From Dastarcus helophoroides (taxonomy: Eukaryota > Arthropoda > Insecta > Coleoptera > Bothrideridae): a stretch of DNA of 64,000 nt. Position 1 is the first letter of the stretch; every line of letters begins with the position of its first letter. Shown here piece after piece: positions 11,856-23,156 of this stretch. Both the position numbers and the translations under genes were made by a program. The stretch spans positions 39,359,435-39,423,434 of the forward strand of contig CM053325.1 in assembly GCA_028583605.1 (NCBI GenBank), in the 5' to 3' direction. The notes beneath the pieces were generated by a model. The model had not been told where the DNA came from, made no database searches, and saw nothing but the letters and a program-made list of their open reading frames with translations.

Positions 11856-11944
11856 CAAAACAATAGACGTTGTTTTAAAAACATTTTGACTGATTTAGGA
11901 TTCAAGGGTCAAAACCTTGTTTTTAAAACGACGTCTATTGTTCG
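11856..11944. repeat. 89-nt hairpin-forming inverted repeat
   Basis: CAAAACAATAGACGTTGTTT at 11856 pairs with the reverse complement ending at 11944 (AAAACGACGTCTATTGTTCG). Pairing resumes inward after a 3-nt bulge (TTTTGAC against GTCAAAA), leaving a loop of about 17 nt. It could be a small foldback or a hairpin RNA source; no expression evidence. Confidence 0.7.
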
Positions 11945-13276
11945 TTCTGCAGCAGAATAAAGATCCCCAGTTTTCCAGTTTAACCGCCGCATGGCCACAC
12001 ATCAGAAATACGATAATTAAGCAAAATAAACATCGTCCAGTCGTGAGGAGAATATGTATGTCACACAGTCAAAGTGATCGAGTTAACGCCATATACTTTA
12101 AATATGTAGTTAACGCGTACATGCAACTTTAATTCAGCGGTGTGTATTATTTATTACCTACTTTTTTAAGAATTTAATGCCCATTTTTATTTCTTTAGAA
12201 GTTGAATTTTGAAAAATCCTTTCTTAGTGCTCACCTACGATATACGTAGCCGAAGTGTGCAAAATTTCATATTTGTAGAGCCACCCGTTTAGGCTGTGCG
12301 TTGTCTGTCATTCAGTGTTTGAGTATTATTAAATAGATGTCGAGGCGCAACTTGTGACGTTGTACGAGATGCGAAAGCCCAGATGTTTATATTATACCGT
12401 GAGTCTATAAATTCTATAATTCTATAAAGCCGCGAACACGCATATTTCAAAAAATTGCTCGCACAGGTCGATTATTATTTCAACGAGTATTTGTCAACCC
12501 CCACTTCTTCAATAAGGGCGAGCAACCCCTTAAAAATTTAAATAGCAAAGTACCCCTTGCGATACTCGATTACTTGATTTTGTATGCTGAATCCAACAAC
12601 AAAAAATTCACAGAATTCGCAGTCCTTGCAACCAACGGAGTTGCAAATGATAATACCATATAGGAAACATAATTAGCTCTTTATTAAATACACAAAATTA
12701 TACAAAAGATCCGCATATTTCACAGACAACGACAGACAAGTTTAATAAAAAAAAAAAATTTTGAAATTTATAAACTTTCAAAGTTGTCATTAAAAAATAA
12801 TTTAATTAATAACTTCGAATCTCTTTACCAATCGTGTTGAAATTTGAAATTATTATTTATTTTTACTATTACGGCTTACCGCTTTTTAGAATATTAGCAA
12901 AGGCGACATACTGTGTGGTAGTTTTTTCCACCTACTTTTCTGTTACCGATCAGCGCTATTTTTACCACTGCCGTATTTTTTAAAACAAAAAATATCTCCT
13001 AAGAAATTGTATACACCTAAATATTCTCGAGAAAAAATGACTATTTGGTATCCGTTTGTTGCGGTTTGTGAAGTGAGTATCGCGGATTTAAATCTTTGTG
13101 TTTAAAGGGCGATCGAAACAAAATGTGTTCATGCCATCAAGTAAAGTTATTATGACCATTTGCTATGACTGGGAGCATGTTTTTTCATTTTAATATTAAC
13201 TAATTTTGCTAGTTTGTTGAGGAATCGATTGGAATCTCTTGTTGATGTCCGTCGTCATGATTTATTTTTATTCCGG
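11945..13276. other. No gene seen
   Basis: AT-rich intergenic sequence with no recognisable coding, RNA or terminal-repeat signal. Confidence 0.5.
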
Positions 13277-13579
13277 TTAAAACTCGAATTGTTTTGTTGA
13301 ATACATTCCGAATATTGAGCCACAAATCTGGACTGCATATTTAAATTTAACCCATGAAATTCCGATTTTTTTGCATAAAGCTGGAAATCGCTTCAATGCG
13401 TATGAGTAACCTGAGCTTGTAACCTCAAAAAACTGCGAACATTTTACACATTTTACGGTGATAACGCTTAAACAGCCCCTTTTACGGAAAAAATATTTAT
13501 TATAAGAATTATAGAGCATTAAATTATAGTTGGTGTGAGTACCTAAAACTTGAAATTTGGTGCAATGGTATAGCAGCAA
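13277..13579 (-). pseudogene. Possible fragment of a Mutator-like transposase-domain protein
   Basis: An open frame of 100 codons contains a CxxC pair (VKCVKCSQFF) about 10 residues before SYALKRFPALCKKIG. The arrangement of strand, CxxC, then (N/L)xRxxxAxxxIG resembles the Mutator-like N-terminal domain common in insect repeats, as I remember it. No further domain follows on either side. If real it is an isolated, decayed piece. It could equally be a chance open frame. Confidence 0.25.
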
Positions 13580-14599
13580 CTAACGGCCAAAAAAGGGCAC
13601 TTTTTGCCTCTTGGATGAAGTTTGTATTAACTACAGTAATTCTGCTATTCTAAATAAAAAAATCGATAGAAAAAAAGATGAAGAATATTTAATTGTGCAC
13701 CTAGAGAGTGCCAAAATATTTACCTATATTTTTTTACCTACACATATCACAGTAAATCCAAAATGGTTACTTATTTTATTAATCATTACAAATTTCCACC
13801 GTTTTATTAGTTTATGCATGTCTGTTTTGAAATCATCGACTTCTTAGCATTCACGCATTCCATCCACCGAGAAAGAATGTTAAAAACGTAGACAGGCTGA
13901 CATTTTTTTTAATTTCGACCATGTTTGAAGAGATCATAGTAGCACTAGTGTTTAAAGATAAAAACACTCGTGTAGGTGGTATGGTGTCATAGGTTAAAAC
14001 ATACATCAGGTTGGCAAAAAAAATCGGAAACCGTTTCTTTCTCAATTACTAGCTTAAGCTGGTTTGTTGATGATGTAGATAGAAAAAATCCAAATTCTAG
14101 TTTAGCGAATTGTTCTCTTAACAATATCATGTTTGAATTTGGTGGCGTGCCTGCAGATAATACTGATATGCTTTTGCTTTAGTTGGTGCAGCAAGCGAAG
14201 GTTAAAAACCCAAAGAGTTTTATTTTCTTGGACTGATTATATGACAACACAGAACTGAAACGAATGATTTAATTGCAGATATTGCATAATCTACACTAGT
14301 GCCTTTGCTTAAAAAACTTGCACTGCCTCGATTCTCTCAAAAATGAATTCGCTTCTAGTATCTCAAGAACTGAAGTTTTCTTTGGCAAAAGAATACTTAG
14401 GTGATAGTGCAACCGCTTAAAGCCTGTAAAATATGGTACTCTCCTTTACAATTGCCGAGTATCTAAAGCTTCTGCGAGTTGGGATAATTAAGCACATGTT
14501 TATTGGGTTAAAAAAACATTTTCAGAAGAAGGCAACCATTTCATTAACAGCGTCTTATCGAACTAGTTAGAGGCAAGGGTCGTCTGTCTCCATATTTAA
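13580..14599. other. No gene confidently seen
   Basis: Several 60-80 codon open stretches lie on both strands, but none shows a known domain. The 14000-14560 part is less AT-rich and may be an old coding remnant I cannot identify. Confidence 0.4.
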
Positions 14600-15510
14600 T
14601 GATTATGTTTTAATATTCGTTCTCTGTAGGAGAACTGGTTAAATGCCAAGGATCGATAATTTTGGGGAAGAAATGAATCTTCTTCTTTTGGTGCCTATCC
14701 GTTACGAATGTTGGCGATCATTTTGGCTATTGTAATTTTGTTGACGGCTGCTCTAAAGAGCTGGCTAGTTGTTAACGAAAACCATGTTCTCAAGTTCTTT
14801 AACCAAACAATTCTTCTGCAGACTAGACTTCGTTTGCCTGATATTTTGCCCTGTAGTATTTGCTGTAATAAACTATATCTCCTTTATTTCCTCATTATGT
14901 GGCCCAGCTATTCTAACTTGTGCGTTTTTATGATAGTTAGTTAGCCACATTTCGAACGCCTCTAATATTTTCGTGGTGGCTTTAGTTAGGGTACAGGCTT
15001 CTGTATTATAAAGTAAGACATTTAAAAAGTGCTGCCATTTTAATTAATACAGCCCTTGCCTTTTTAATACATTTGGACATTTTATTTCTTGGGAGTGATC
15101 CCATTGGTCATTCAGTAAACATCACAGATATGTATATTTGCTGACTCGATTAATGCACTGACTCTTGATAACCGTCAGATCTTCATGATGTATATTGTTT
15201 TTGCTGATCACCATATATTTGGTTTTGTTTAGATTAATGTCGAGTCCATACTTTCGACTAACCTCGCTTCACCCTTGTCATGAAATCTTGTAAGTTTTCT
15301 AGATTGTCTGAAATAATGAGTGTATCATCGGCATATCTTAAATTATTTAGGCGCCCTCCATTTACCAGTATTCCCGCATTAATGGTTTCGAGGGCTTCTT
15401 TAAATATGTACTCACAATAGATATTAAATAATAAAGGCGATAAAGCACATCCCTGTCTTACTCCCCACAGTATCTTTTTTGCCTCAGATTTGTCTTCATC
15501 CACATTTATA
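14600..15510 (-). pseudogene. RTE-like non-LTR retrotransposon, 3' half of ORF (RT plus C-terminus)
   Basis: The open stretch 15258-15503 (82 codons with its stop) carries reverse-transcriptase blocks: GVRQGCALSPLLFNIY (motif B), then the catalytic YADD in NLRYADDTLIIS. Beyond the stop the same protein continues, with frame breaks, through NLNKTKYMVI, EACTLTKATTKILEAFEMW, and finally AVNKI and MIANIRNG-like text near 14700. That order is typical of RTE/BovB-type elements in insects. The N-terminal endonuclease and first RT half are absent, so this is a 5'-truncated copy. The YADD motif is intact but the gene is dead. Confidence 0.75.
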
Positions 15511-17884
15511 AAAGTGGTTTATTTCCAAAGTAGTTAGGAATAGATGGATGCTATCGTGAAGGAATTTTATTCGATGTAATGTGCAATTCAAACCTTATTA
15601 GTTTATTTTAAATTTTCTCCATTTTCTTCTCTTACACACCAATAATAAACATGACTTCCATTCAGAAGCCTTTCCCCTAAAAATTAACTAGTGTTAAGTA
15701 TTACTACGCCTTCTAAGAAATTATTTAGTTCTTTTCAAATATCTTAGACTTCAGAAAATTTTACATTATCTTTTTAATTCGTCACTTACAACTTTTAGAA
15801 CGTTAAACTGTTCTATTAAATTAAAATAATATTCCTGAGGATTGAAGCTATAATGATAAATTTACCTTTTAACAATTATTCCATACAGAAGTTGAGCTGA
15901 AAAACAAATTAAGATGCTTATGCATTGCAACCTATCTCGCCCCTATTCCAAAACATAAAAGCTTTTTCCCCGAATCCATTATAATTTGTATAAACAGTCG
16001 GCTTGTTTTAATTCTCTTAGTTATTGTCCTCTTAATATACGTATAATTACATGAAAATTATAAAAACTGCTTGGCAAATTAAGAAAATATTCATAGGAGA
16101 TACGTGCTATAGCCTTAAAGATAGGTTATAAGCAAGCGACCTACTTGCGATCAGCTGATAGTTGGCGCGAACTTTTAATTTGAATCGCCAATATCATTAT
16201 GACGGTCGATAGCTATATCGACACTAATAAAGTGTATTTCGTAAATATTTTATTTTAAGAGGGGTTTGTACATACCATACAAGCTTGACGTAAAACTCAA
16301 TGTTTTTATTATTTGTGACGCTAAACATATAAAAGTCGACTTGTCGATTCGTTGTCGATGTTAAAACCTGTGTCGACAATTTAGATTGACCGAGGACGTG
16401 AAAAAACAAGTATATATTTTCAATCAAGATTTCATGAGCCTTTGGGTAAAACCTCTAATGACCCCATGATTCATTCACGATATAAACGTTAACCTTAATG
16501 CCAATATTATTTTTCCAGTTGTTCATTGTGGTTGCATTTTAACAATTCCAAATCAATTTGTATCTTTAAAATGGATAGATATTTGAGATTTTTGATAACA
16601 AAATGTTGTTTGTTATAAGTTCTCCAGAATTGCTAGAAGATTTTAATGACGGAGACGGTAACTGAAAAAATGGATTTAAGCTGAAACTAAAATATAGATA
16701 TGGTTATTAATTGGCCTTATTTTCAGCAATGATTAGTAGAATTTTTAAAATTTAATTTACGACTCGCACGGAAATATTCCCCACATTGACGACCCACACC
16801 AAGTTAAGTTCTTTTTTGACACAAATGCATTTTGTTTTAGGTACAGGTGTCAAGTGTACACGTCATAAGTGTGTCAATTCTAATTAACAAACATTCTAAT
16901 TTATGATATTTTAGGGCAGTGTTTCGCTAAAACATTAAACTTTAAAATTTTAAATTGCTGATAGAGTATCGCGTAAAACTTTTTTTTCAATCATTAACAT
17001 TTTTAGGATGTGAAGAGATTTATTTTAGTTGTCAAAATATAGGATGTTTCGTAATTCGATAGCCAAAATGAATTATCAAATGCAAAAAATCAAGGCAGCA
17101 ATAAAATAAATTGTTTATTATTTGATAATTCGTCAGTCGTCAGCCATTCGATTAATATTTATGAGATTATTTTAAAAAATTAGTTTAAACCCCCTAAAAA
17201 CGCTGCTAGGAGCAGTTTGTAGGTACTCTGCAAATTGCCTGTTCTGAAAATTGGTGCGACTTTTCACACGACGCAACTTATCATAATTAGCTATTGTGTC
17301 ATAAAGAAGTTAGTGTGTGTGCAGATAATATATGGTTCCTAATATTTTAAATTAAGGCTAATCGTTCTTGAAATGACTACATTTATCAATGAACAAAATA
17401 AATATTGCATCGCCAGCAAACCTCTGCACAAGCAGCAATTGAGAAGCCAATCTGTAGGGACAGAGACCCTTCTACAAGATTCAATCTGTCATTATAATGA
17501 GGATAGAGCATGATCTTGGGAAAGCGATTTGAATAGTTTTGCGTGTGATAATGTAATAACACCCATGTTTATTGCTGACCACAAAGCATGTTATATTTAG
17601 GTTTCCAACAGAAAAATCATTTTATCTTTAACGAAAATTTTGCCTAGTAGGATAGTACACACCAAATGATAAAAATCAATTCAGAATTTCAGGGGCGCGG
17701 TTCGTTGGTGTGTTTTTACAATAAAATAGCTAATACGTATAAATCACACCGGACACACAAGTGCTTTTTCTCTTTTTATGCATAAAAAATATCTCATTAT
17801 GAAGTTACCAAATTAATAAAATAGGTAATGATTTCTATGAAACTTGGCGGCAAAAGGTTTTTAGGCTTAGAAAACAGTATAAAC
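15511..17884. other. No gene seen
   Basis: AT-rich intergenic DNA. A cluster of GTCGA words lies at 16200-16385 but with no terminal repeats. No coding signal. Confidence 0.5.
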
Positions 17885-17898
17885 AAGTCTCATATGAT

Positions 17899-18102
17899 TG
17901 AAATACAGAACTTGTCCCCTGAAAACAAGAAAGATTAAAAAACATGTCATCTTCAGAGAGATACTCTCCGAAGATGACAGCTTAGTTGTCGAAACGAGTT
18001 AGAGCAACCTTTGTTGTTTTTTAATCTTTGTTGGTTTCAAGGGACAATTTCTGTATTTCAATTTTTGACAATAGCCAAGGACCAGTCCGTTCCACCAAAA
18101 AA
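17899..18102 (+). mobile_element. ~204-bp palindromic retroelement with 14-bp target duplication and A-rich tail
   Basis: AAGTCTCATATGAT at 17885-17898 is repeated exactly at 18103-18116, which marks the insertion. Inside, arms at 17897-17944 and 18015-18063 are inverted repeats (AAGATTAAAAAACA against TGTTTTTTAATCTT). The centre holds TGTCATCTTC paired with GAAGATGACA and then a 6-bp stem followed by GAAAC. The 3' end reads AAGGACCAGTCCGTTCCACC plus an A-run. Long duplication and A-rich tail indicate retroposition rather than a DNA-transposon cut-and-paste. A second copy lies at about 40363-40507. The centre resembles a degenerate hammerhead core, but I cannot confirm catalysis. Confidence 0.7.
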
Positions 18103-18116
18103 AAGTCTCATATGAT

Positions 18117-19709
18117 CAAAAATTCTGTATCGCCATATTTTGGGACTTTTTATATTTTTAAACCGTTACATTTTTAAACGATGTGAGTTATTTGTTTTTC
18201 GAGAAGTCATCAACTCAAGAACTCTTTAGAGTGGTACGATATGGCTACCATCATTTTTGCAACGGTTCTATAATTTTTTATAAAATTTGATAACCGAACT
18301 TTCTTTGGTCAGGAAAATAATATAGATGGGGGCTGCTTTGGCAAATATTCGGGTTTACCATTTTTCGCCGATATTTTATATTATATAAAATTAAAAAAAT
18401 TAAGATATTTGTTTCGCAGGATTGAAAATATTGGTTAAATATTTAGTGCTTGATGTTTCGGGGCTTTTTCGGGACCAAAAATGTTTTAGCTTTGTAATGG
18501 TTTTTTAGATTTCAACGAAACTTCTTAATGCAAAGTTTCTTGGATCAATAAATGAATTTAGATGTAAAAAAGATAAGAGCTTTTTTTTTGAAGAAGCCTC
18601 TTATAACAGAGGTCCCGAAAAACAAGTGTTTCACATCGTTTAAATGTACAAAAATATAAAATGATCCTAAAATACGGTGATTTGAAATTGTTATTAAAAT
18701 GACATCTATTTATATCTATATCATTGTCTTGTTCCAAAAAATTACTAGTTACCACCTTTTATAGAAAAAATTATCCTAATAATTTGTCTTTTATAAGAGC
18801 TATAATTAAAAATATCTTGTGCGTTTGGTAAAATTTGAACCCACAGGTACTGAACGTCATATGAAAAGTATATTCAGTCATTTAAAAAAAAATATTATAT
18901 CTATGTTAACAATTAGGTAAATTGGTAGGTATTTTTCCCCAAATAAAAGTTATTATAAAACTAAACCAGTATATTAATCTCTTATTACAAAAGATTGACA
19001 GGGTTGTCACGGTAATTCTGTAGAAGACTGCTTCTGTGCTGCTTTTCTACTTTGTCGGCTTACCGTTCTGACATAGCTAAAGTTACCAACCTCCATGTGA
19101 TTCTTTTATGGTTCATGAATATACGTAAGCGATTCCAAAACAATGTAATGTTTTATTTCTCAGTTATATTTATATCTTTTTACACATTGTATTTATTAAG
19201 TTTTCTTCCAATAACAGTCGCAATTTTAATTGGAATGGCAAATATGATAAAATTTAACATATGGCTTTTACAAATCCCTTCAAAAGCCTAAGGTATATTA
19301 TTGTATGCAACTGTGTTTCCGAGGTTTGTTTGTATTTATGTTAACAGATTATTCAGTAAAAGATAACATCGGAATACACAGCAGAATGCTTATGAGGTTC
19401 ACAAACCAAATTAAAAGTTTGTGTGCTGCATACTAAGTATACTAACGTTAAGATAAATTATATTCCGCTTGCCTGTTGGATGCTCCTGCTGTAATCATAC
19501 TCATGAGTTAATTAACTGATGAATTCTAGATGTTAGATCATAAAAAGTTTTGCGTGGAAATTTTTATTTATATTAGTCGTTTGCAATTTATAAAATGAGG
19601 GCATGTTAATAAAAACAAAATACATATATGTATGCATATTGTACATCTTTACATCATACTTTTTTAAAAGGGAAAACATATTGCTGGGAGCCTGGTTATT
19701 TTAAATATA
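18117..19709. other. No gene seen
   Basis: AT-rich sequence. Open frames of up to ~79 codons are of biased hydrophobic composition without domains. Confidence 0.5.
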
Positions 19710-20118
19710 CAGGGTGTATTAGACATCTGTCAAAGTCCACTTGCCCAGTAGTTACAAAATTTTACCAAAGAAAAATAAAATAGAAGAAAATCTGTTTTTG
19801 ATACCCAATGAAAATGTCGAGCTAGTATTTCCAATTATGTCGATTAGACATATTTTAATTTTCGCTTTACTACACCCTATAAATGACTATAAATAATTTG
19901 CCTGGTTCTTTGATAGTTTAATTGTTGATAGCGATTGTTTTTTAAGTAAATTTTAGTTCACTCATTATGTCACTGATATGGTGCTTAATAAGAGCTTAAT
20001 GATTGTGAAAAAAAAAATCAAATTGCAATTATTTATAAAAGCTGTACCCCTGCAATGCCTATAGCAGGTAAAAGATAATTTAAATCTGCACCACATAGGT
20101 TACACTCAAGTCAAAATG
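19710..20118. mobile_element. Half of a foldback element related to 30945-32454
   Basis: TA then CAGGGTG at 19708-19716 gives a left end. The interior (ATTTCCAATTATGTCGA, CTATAAATAATTTG, CTCATTATGTCACTGATATG) matches the reverse complement of the region 31320-31560. The opposite arm is missing and the next foldback element begins at 20121. Confidence 0.65.
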
Positions 20119-20120
20119 TA

Positions 20121-21974
20121 CAGGGTGAGTGAAACTCGATGTCTCGGCTCTATTTCAAAAAAATGAAAAACGATATAAGAAATATGAAAAGGGGTTCTTA
20201 AATTGGATTAGTTAAGGTCCATTTTAAGCTAAATTTGTATATTTTTCCATATTTGGAAACAAAAATAATGACGTCATTGAGCTTTTTTTTCAGAAACCTA
20301 CTTATATTTTTAGATATTTAAAAAGAGCTAATTTTTATAAACAATTATTTTAAATAAAAAAAATGTATATCTTTTTTAGGTAAAAAGTTATAAGCAATTA
20401 TATTGTAAAAAAAAGCATTATTAAAAATTAGTAATTACTACGATTGAAGCAAATAGACTTTGGAAATGCAATAAATCAAAAAACAAAGCATACTGGCATC
20501 TGTCAATAATTCACCTAATGGTTAACAAACATTTTTTGTTGCCATTTAACCTTGAAACATTTTCACGCAAACGACATACTATTTATTTATTTATAGGGAA
20601 TCCCAAAGAACCTTGGAAAAGCAGATAAATACGCTCCGAGGTACTACGAACATCTTATTACAAACCTAAACATATTTAATAGATTTGTTTTCAAAGGCTG
20701 TTTAATTTGTAACGATTTCGAGAAAACCCACTTACATATACATGTGAAGACTAGAAAAAATTAAGGTTTCTTCATTATTAATAATTATTGTTTTAAACCT
20801 TATCGCAAATAAGATAATATTGTTAGTTTAAAAATAACTAATATACAGACACGAAAATACTACGATTGAGCTCAACATGCCTCATACCAATGTCGCTAGT
20901 TTACGAATTCAAAGTTTAAATTTTATTTTCAAATTTCTTAATAATTGAGAAAGTTTCATGCATAAATCTAAAAATTAAAAGTTTTACCTTTTCTGGTTTA
21001 AGGATTATGAATTTTAAGCTATTTTGATCTTTATCCTAGAGGGCGCTAGATTCCTCGTAATATCTATGTAAATTAAAACATTTTTTTGTCTGTTGAGATA
21101 GGCTTAAAATAAATAGAGAATATTAAGGAACAAACAATTTTAAAAAGAAAAGGTACTCCTGCTTAAGTCGCCTAAATCTATCAGTTTTTAAGATAGCTGC
21201 ATTTAAAAGTTTTAATGTATTTTTTTGTGGTTTTTTAAGGCGGATATTATTACTTTATTTGTTCAAATTTGAAGAATTTGGTTTATTAGAAAGAACTAAA
21301 TTCTCTTTAGGAGTTGCGGTTAATAATCCCAGAAGCCGTAAATACATTGAAACATAATGGGAAAATTTTGATTTTGAGATTTAAGAGAATGAAATTTAAT
21401 ATTCATTGAAGTGTCTGGTAGACACTTTCAACATTGAATTTAAAGTTTGTTTCTATTACCAATAATTATTGTTGTTATTTACTGCTGTTTTAACTGCTTT
21501 GCAGTATTTTTGTATATTTTAAGAATAAAGAAATCAAAACAAAATACATTGAAACTTTTAAATACAAATTACTTGAAATCCGATAGATTTAGACGACCTA
21601 AACAAGAATACCTTTTCTTTGTAGAATTGGTCGTTCTTTTATATTTTTCACTTGTTTTGAGCGTAACAGAGCAGATAAAAAAAAGTTATAATTTACGTAA
21701 ATAACAATGTGAAAGTAGCGCTTTCTAGGAGCAAGATCAAAATTAACCTAAAATTTGTAATCCTCAAACTAAAAAACATAAAATTCCCAAATATTAAACT
21801 ATAAAATCTAAACTGTGTCACTTATTGGGAAATCTCAAAATAACATTTAAACTTTAAACGCCCAGTATCGCGTAAACGAGCGACATTGGTATAAGGCACG
21901 TTAAGCTCGATCGTGATATTTTGGCATTTAGTATCTCCAGTTTAACGTTGGCCCATTCTTTTTGATTCGCCCTG
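20121..21974. mobile_element. Foldback element, 1.85 kb, CAGGGTG/CAGGGCG ends with TA duplication
   Basis: The ends are CAGGGTGAGTGAAAC and, reversed, CAGGGCGAATCAAAA, each outside-flanked by TA (20119-20120 and 21975-21976). From about 20865 to 21940 the element is a long palindrome: CTCATACCAATGTCGCT near 20880 pairs with AGCGACATTGGTATAAG near 21880, and pairing continues to a centre near 21400. No transposase is encoded. The left 740 bases lack a partner on the right, so one arm has been shortened. Confidence 0.75.
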
Positions 21975-21976
21975 TA

Positions 21977-22914
21977 TATTTAACGCTTATTGTTAATCCC
22001 ATTTAGCGACAGCACAAAAATTCGTTTATGACATATTTATAATGTGTTGAACATATTTTTTCCACTAATGAACAACTTTATAGTACATTTTGATTATCTC
22101 TGCAGGATCCTAAACGCTACGAATTTTAACTTCATTGTCAAATGAATTTTGTGTGAGTTAAGTGATTGCTGCAAATTGTGAAACAATGATCGGGCAACAA
22201 TTTAGTAGTAAATGTCTTAACTTTTGAAGCGAATTATTGGATTTTGCTACAAAATCATTGTGCGGAAAATTACATCTCTATCAGCATTATTCTTAACAAA
22301 GGAGTCGTTTACGTGACTTTCATTAATTTCCAATTTGAATGTATTGCGCATAAAAAATAGAAGTTGGGACTGATTGGATCTATTCTAATTTTTAAATTCC
22401 CACCCATTATATTTTGGAACTGTATTGGAGCAAAACTAATATTACCAGTTGTGCATTAATAAAACGATAATAATACATATGTAAATATGTATATTTAAAA
22501 TAGTTTTAAAAGTTGGAAACAACAGTATTTGACTCGAGAAATGTTACAAATTTATCTAATTTTGTAATAATGGCAGACAATACGTATTACTTTTAATTTA
22601 TATCCTTATTGATAAATCGTCTCTTTATGGTTGCTGTCAATAAATCCTCACTTTAGCTGAAATATACCCTTACGCGGCCCATAGGAAATTGGCTCTTTAT
22701 AAATTTACTTAAGATTACAAAGTTTTCGTCAACTAAGTTGTATTCCCAACACGTGTGTCATGCTGGAGTTTAATAAGTTGGTCTTACCTAATACTATTAA
22801 ATCTTCAAAGCTGTACTAAGGCATTACTTGCACATTCAGCACCTACATACATAGGTACATACATATATGGCGATCTAAATTAATTGATCTCATCCTATAA
22901 TAGTTAATTGTCAT
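21977..22914. other. No gene seen
   Basis: AT-rich intergenic sequence leading to the Dong-like array. Confidence 0.5.
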
Positions 22915-23036
22915 TTATTATTTTTATTATTATTATTTAATTTTTTCTCATTTGAGGGTTTAACTGTGTGTGGGGTCCTTAGACCATTCACTCAAAGTGG
23001 AAAGACAGGTAAGTGATGTTAATTTATACTTAAAAG
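22915..23036 (-). mobile_element. 5'-truncated Dong/R4-like LINE, 3' UTR only
   Basis: On the plus strand, a TTA-rich run (22918-22940) is followed by TTTGAGGGTTTAACTGTGTG, TGGGGTCCTTAGACC and ACTCAAAGTGG. This parallels the 3' end of the next element (TTTGATGGGTTTTGCTG, TGGGGTTCTTAGAACC, TTTACAGTG at 23107-23155), at roughly 70 percent identity by eye. It is therefore a short 3' fragment of the same family in the same orientation, itself tailed by TAA repeats. Confidence 0.65.
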
Positions 23037-23043
23037 TTATTAA

Positions 23044-23092
<49 letters not shown>
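23044..23092. repeat. (TTA)n tract, 3' tail of Dong-like copy 1
   Basis: About 16 TTA units on the plus strand, i.e. (TAA)n on the element's coding strand. Confidence 0.95.
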
Positions 23093-23156
23093 TTTGTTTT
23101 CTCCTTTGATGGGTTTTGCTGCAACTGGGGTTCTTAGAACCAATCATTTACAGTGT

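Noticed and set aside
17960..18000. Full hammerhead ribozyme at the centre of the palindromic retroelement
   Set aside because: The core reads CCGAAGA plus an extra U before stem II, so a conserved base is changed and the spacing is off. Kept only as hammerhead-like.
23044..23092. TTA array as a CRISPR-like or regulatory repeat
   Set aside because: Simple trinucleotide microsatellite with no spacers; explained as the LINE 3' tail.
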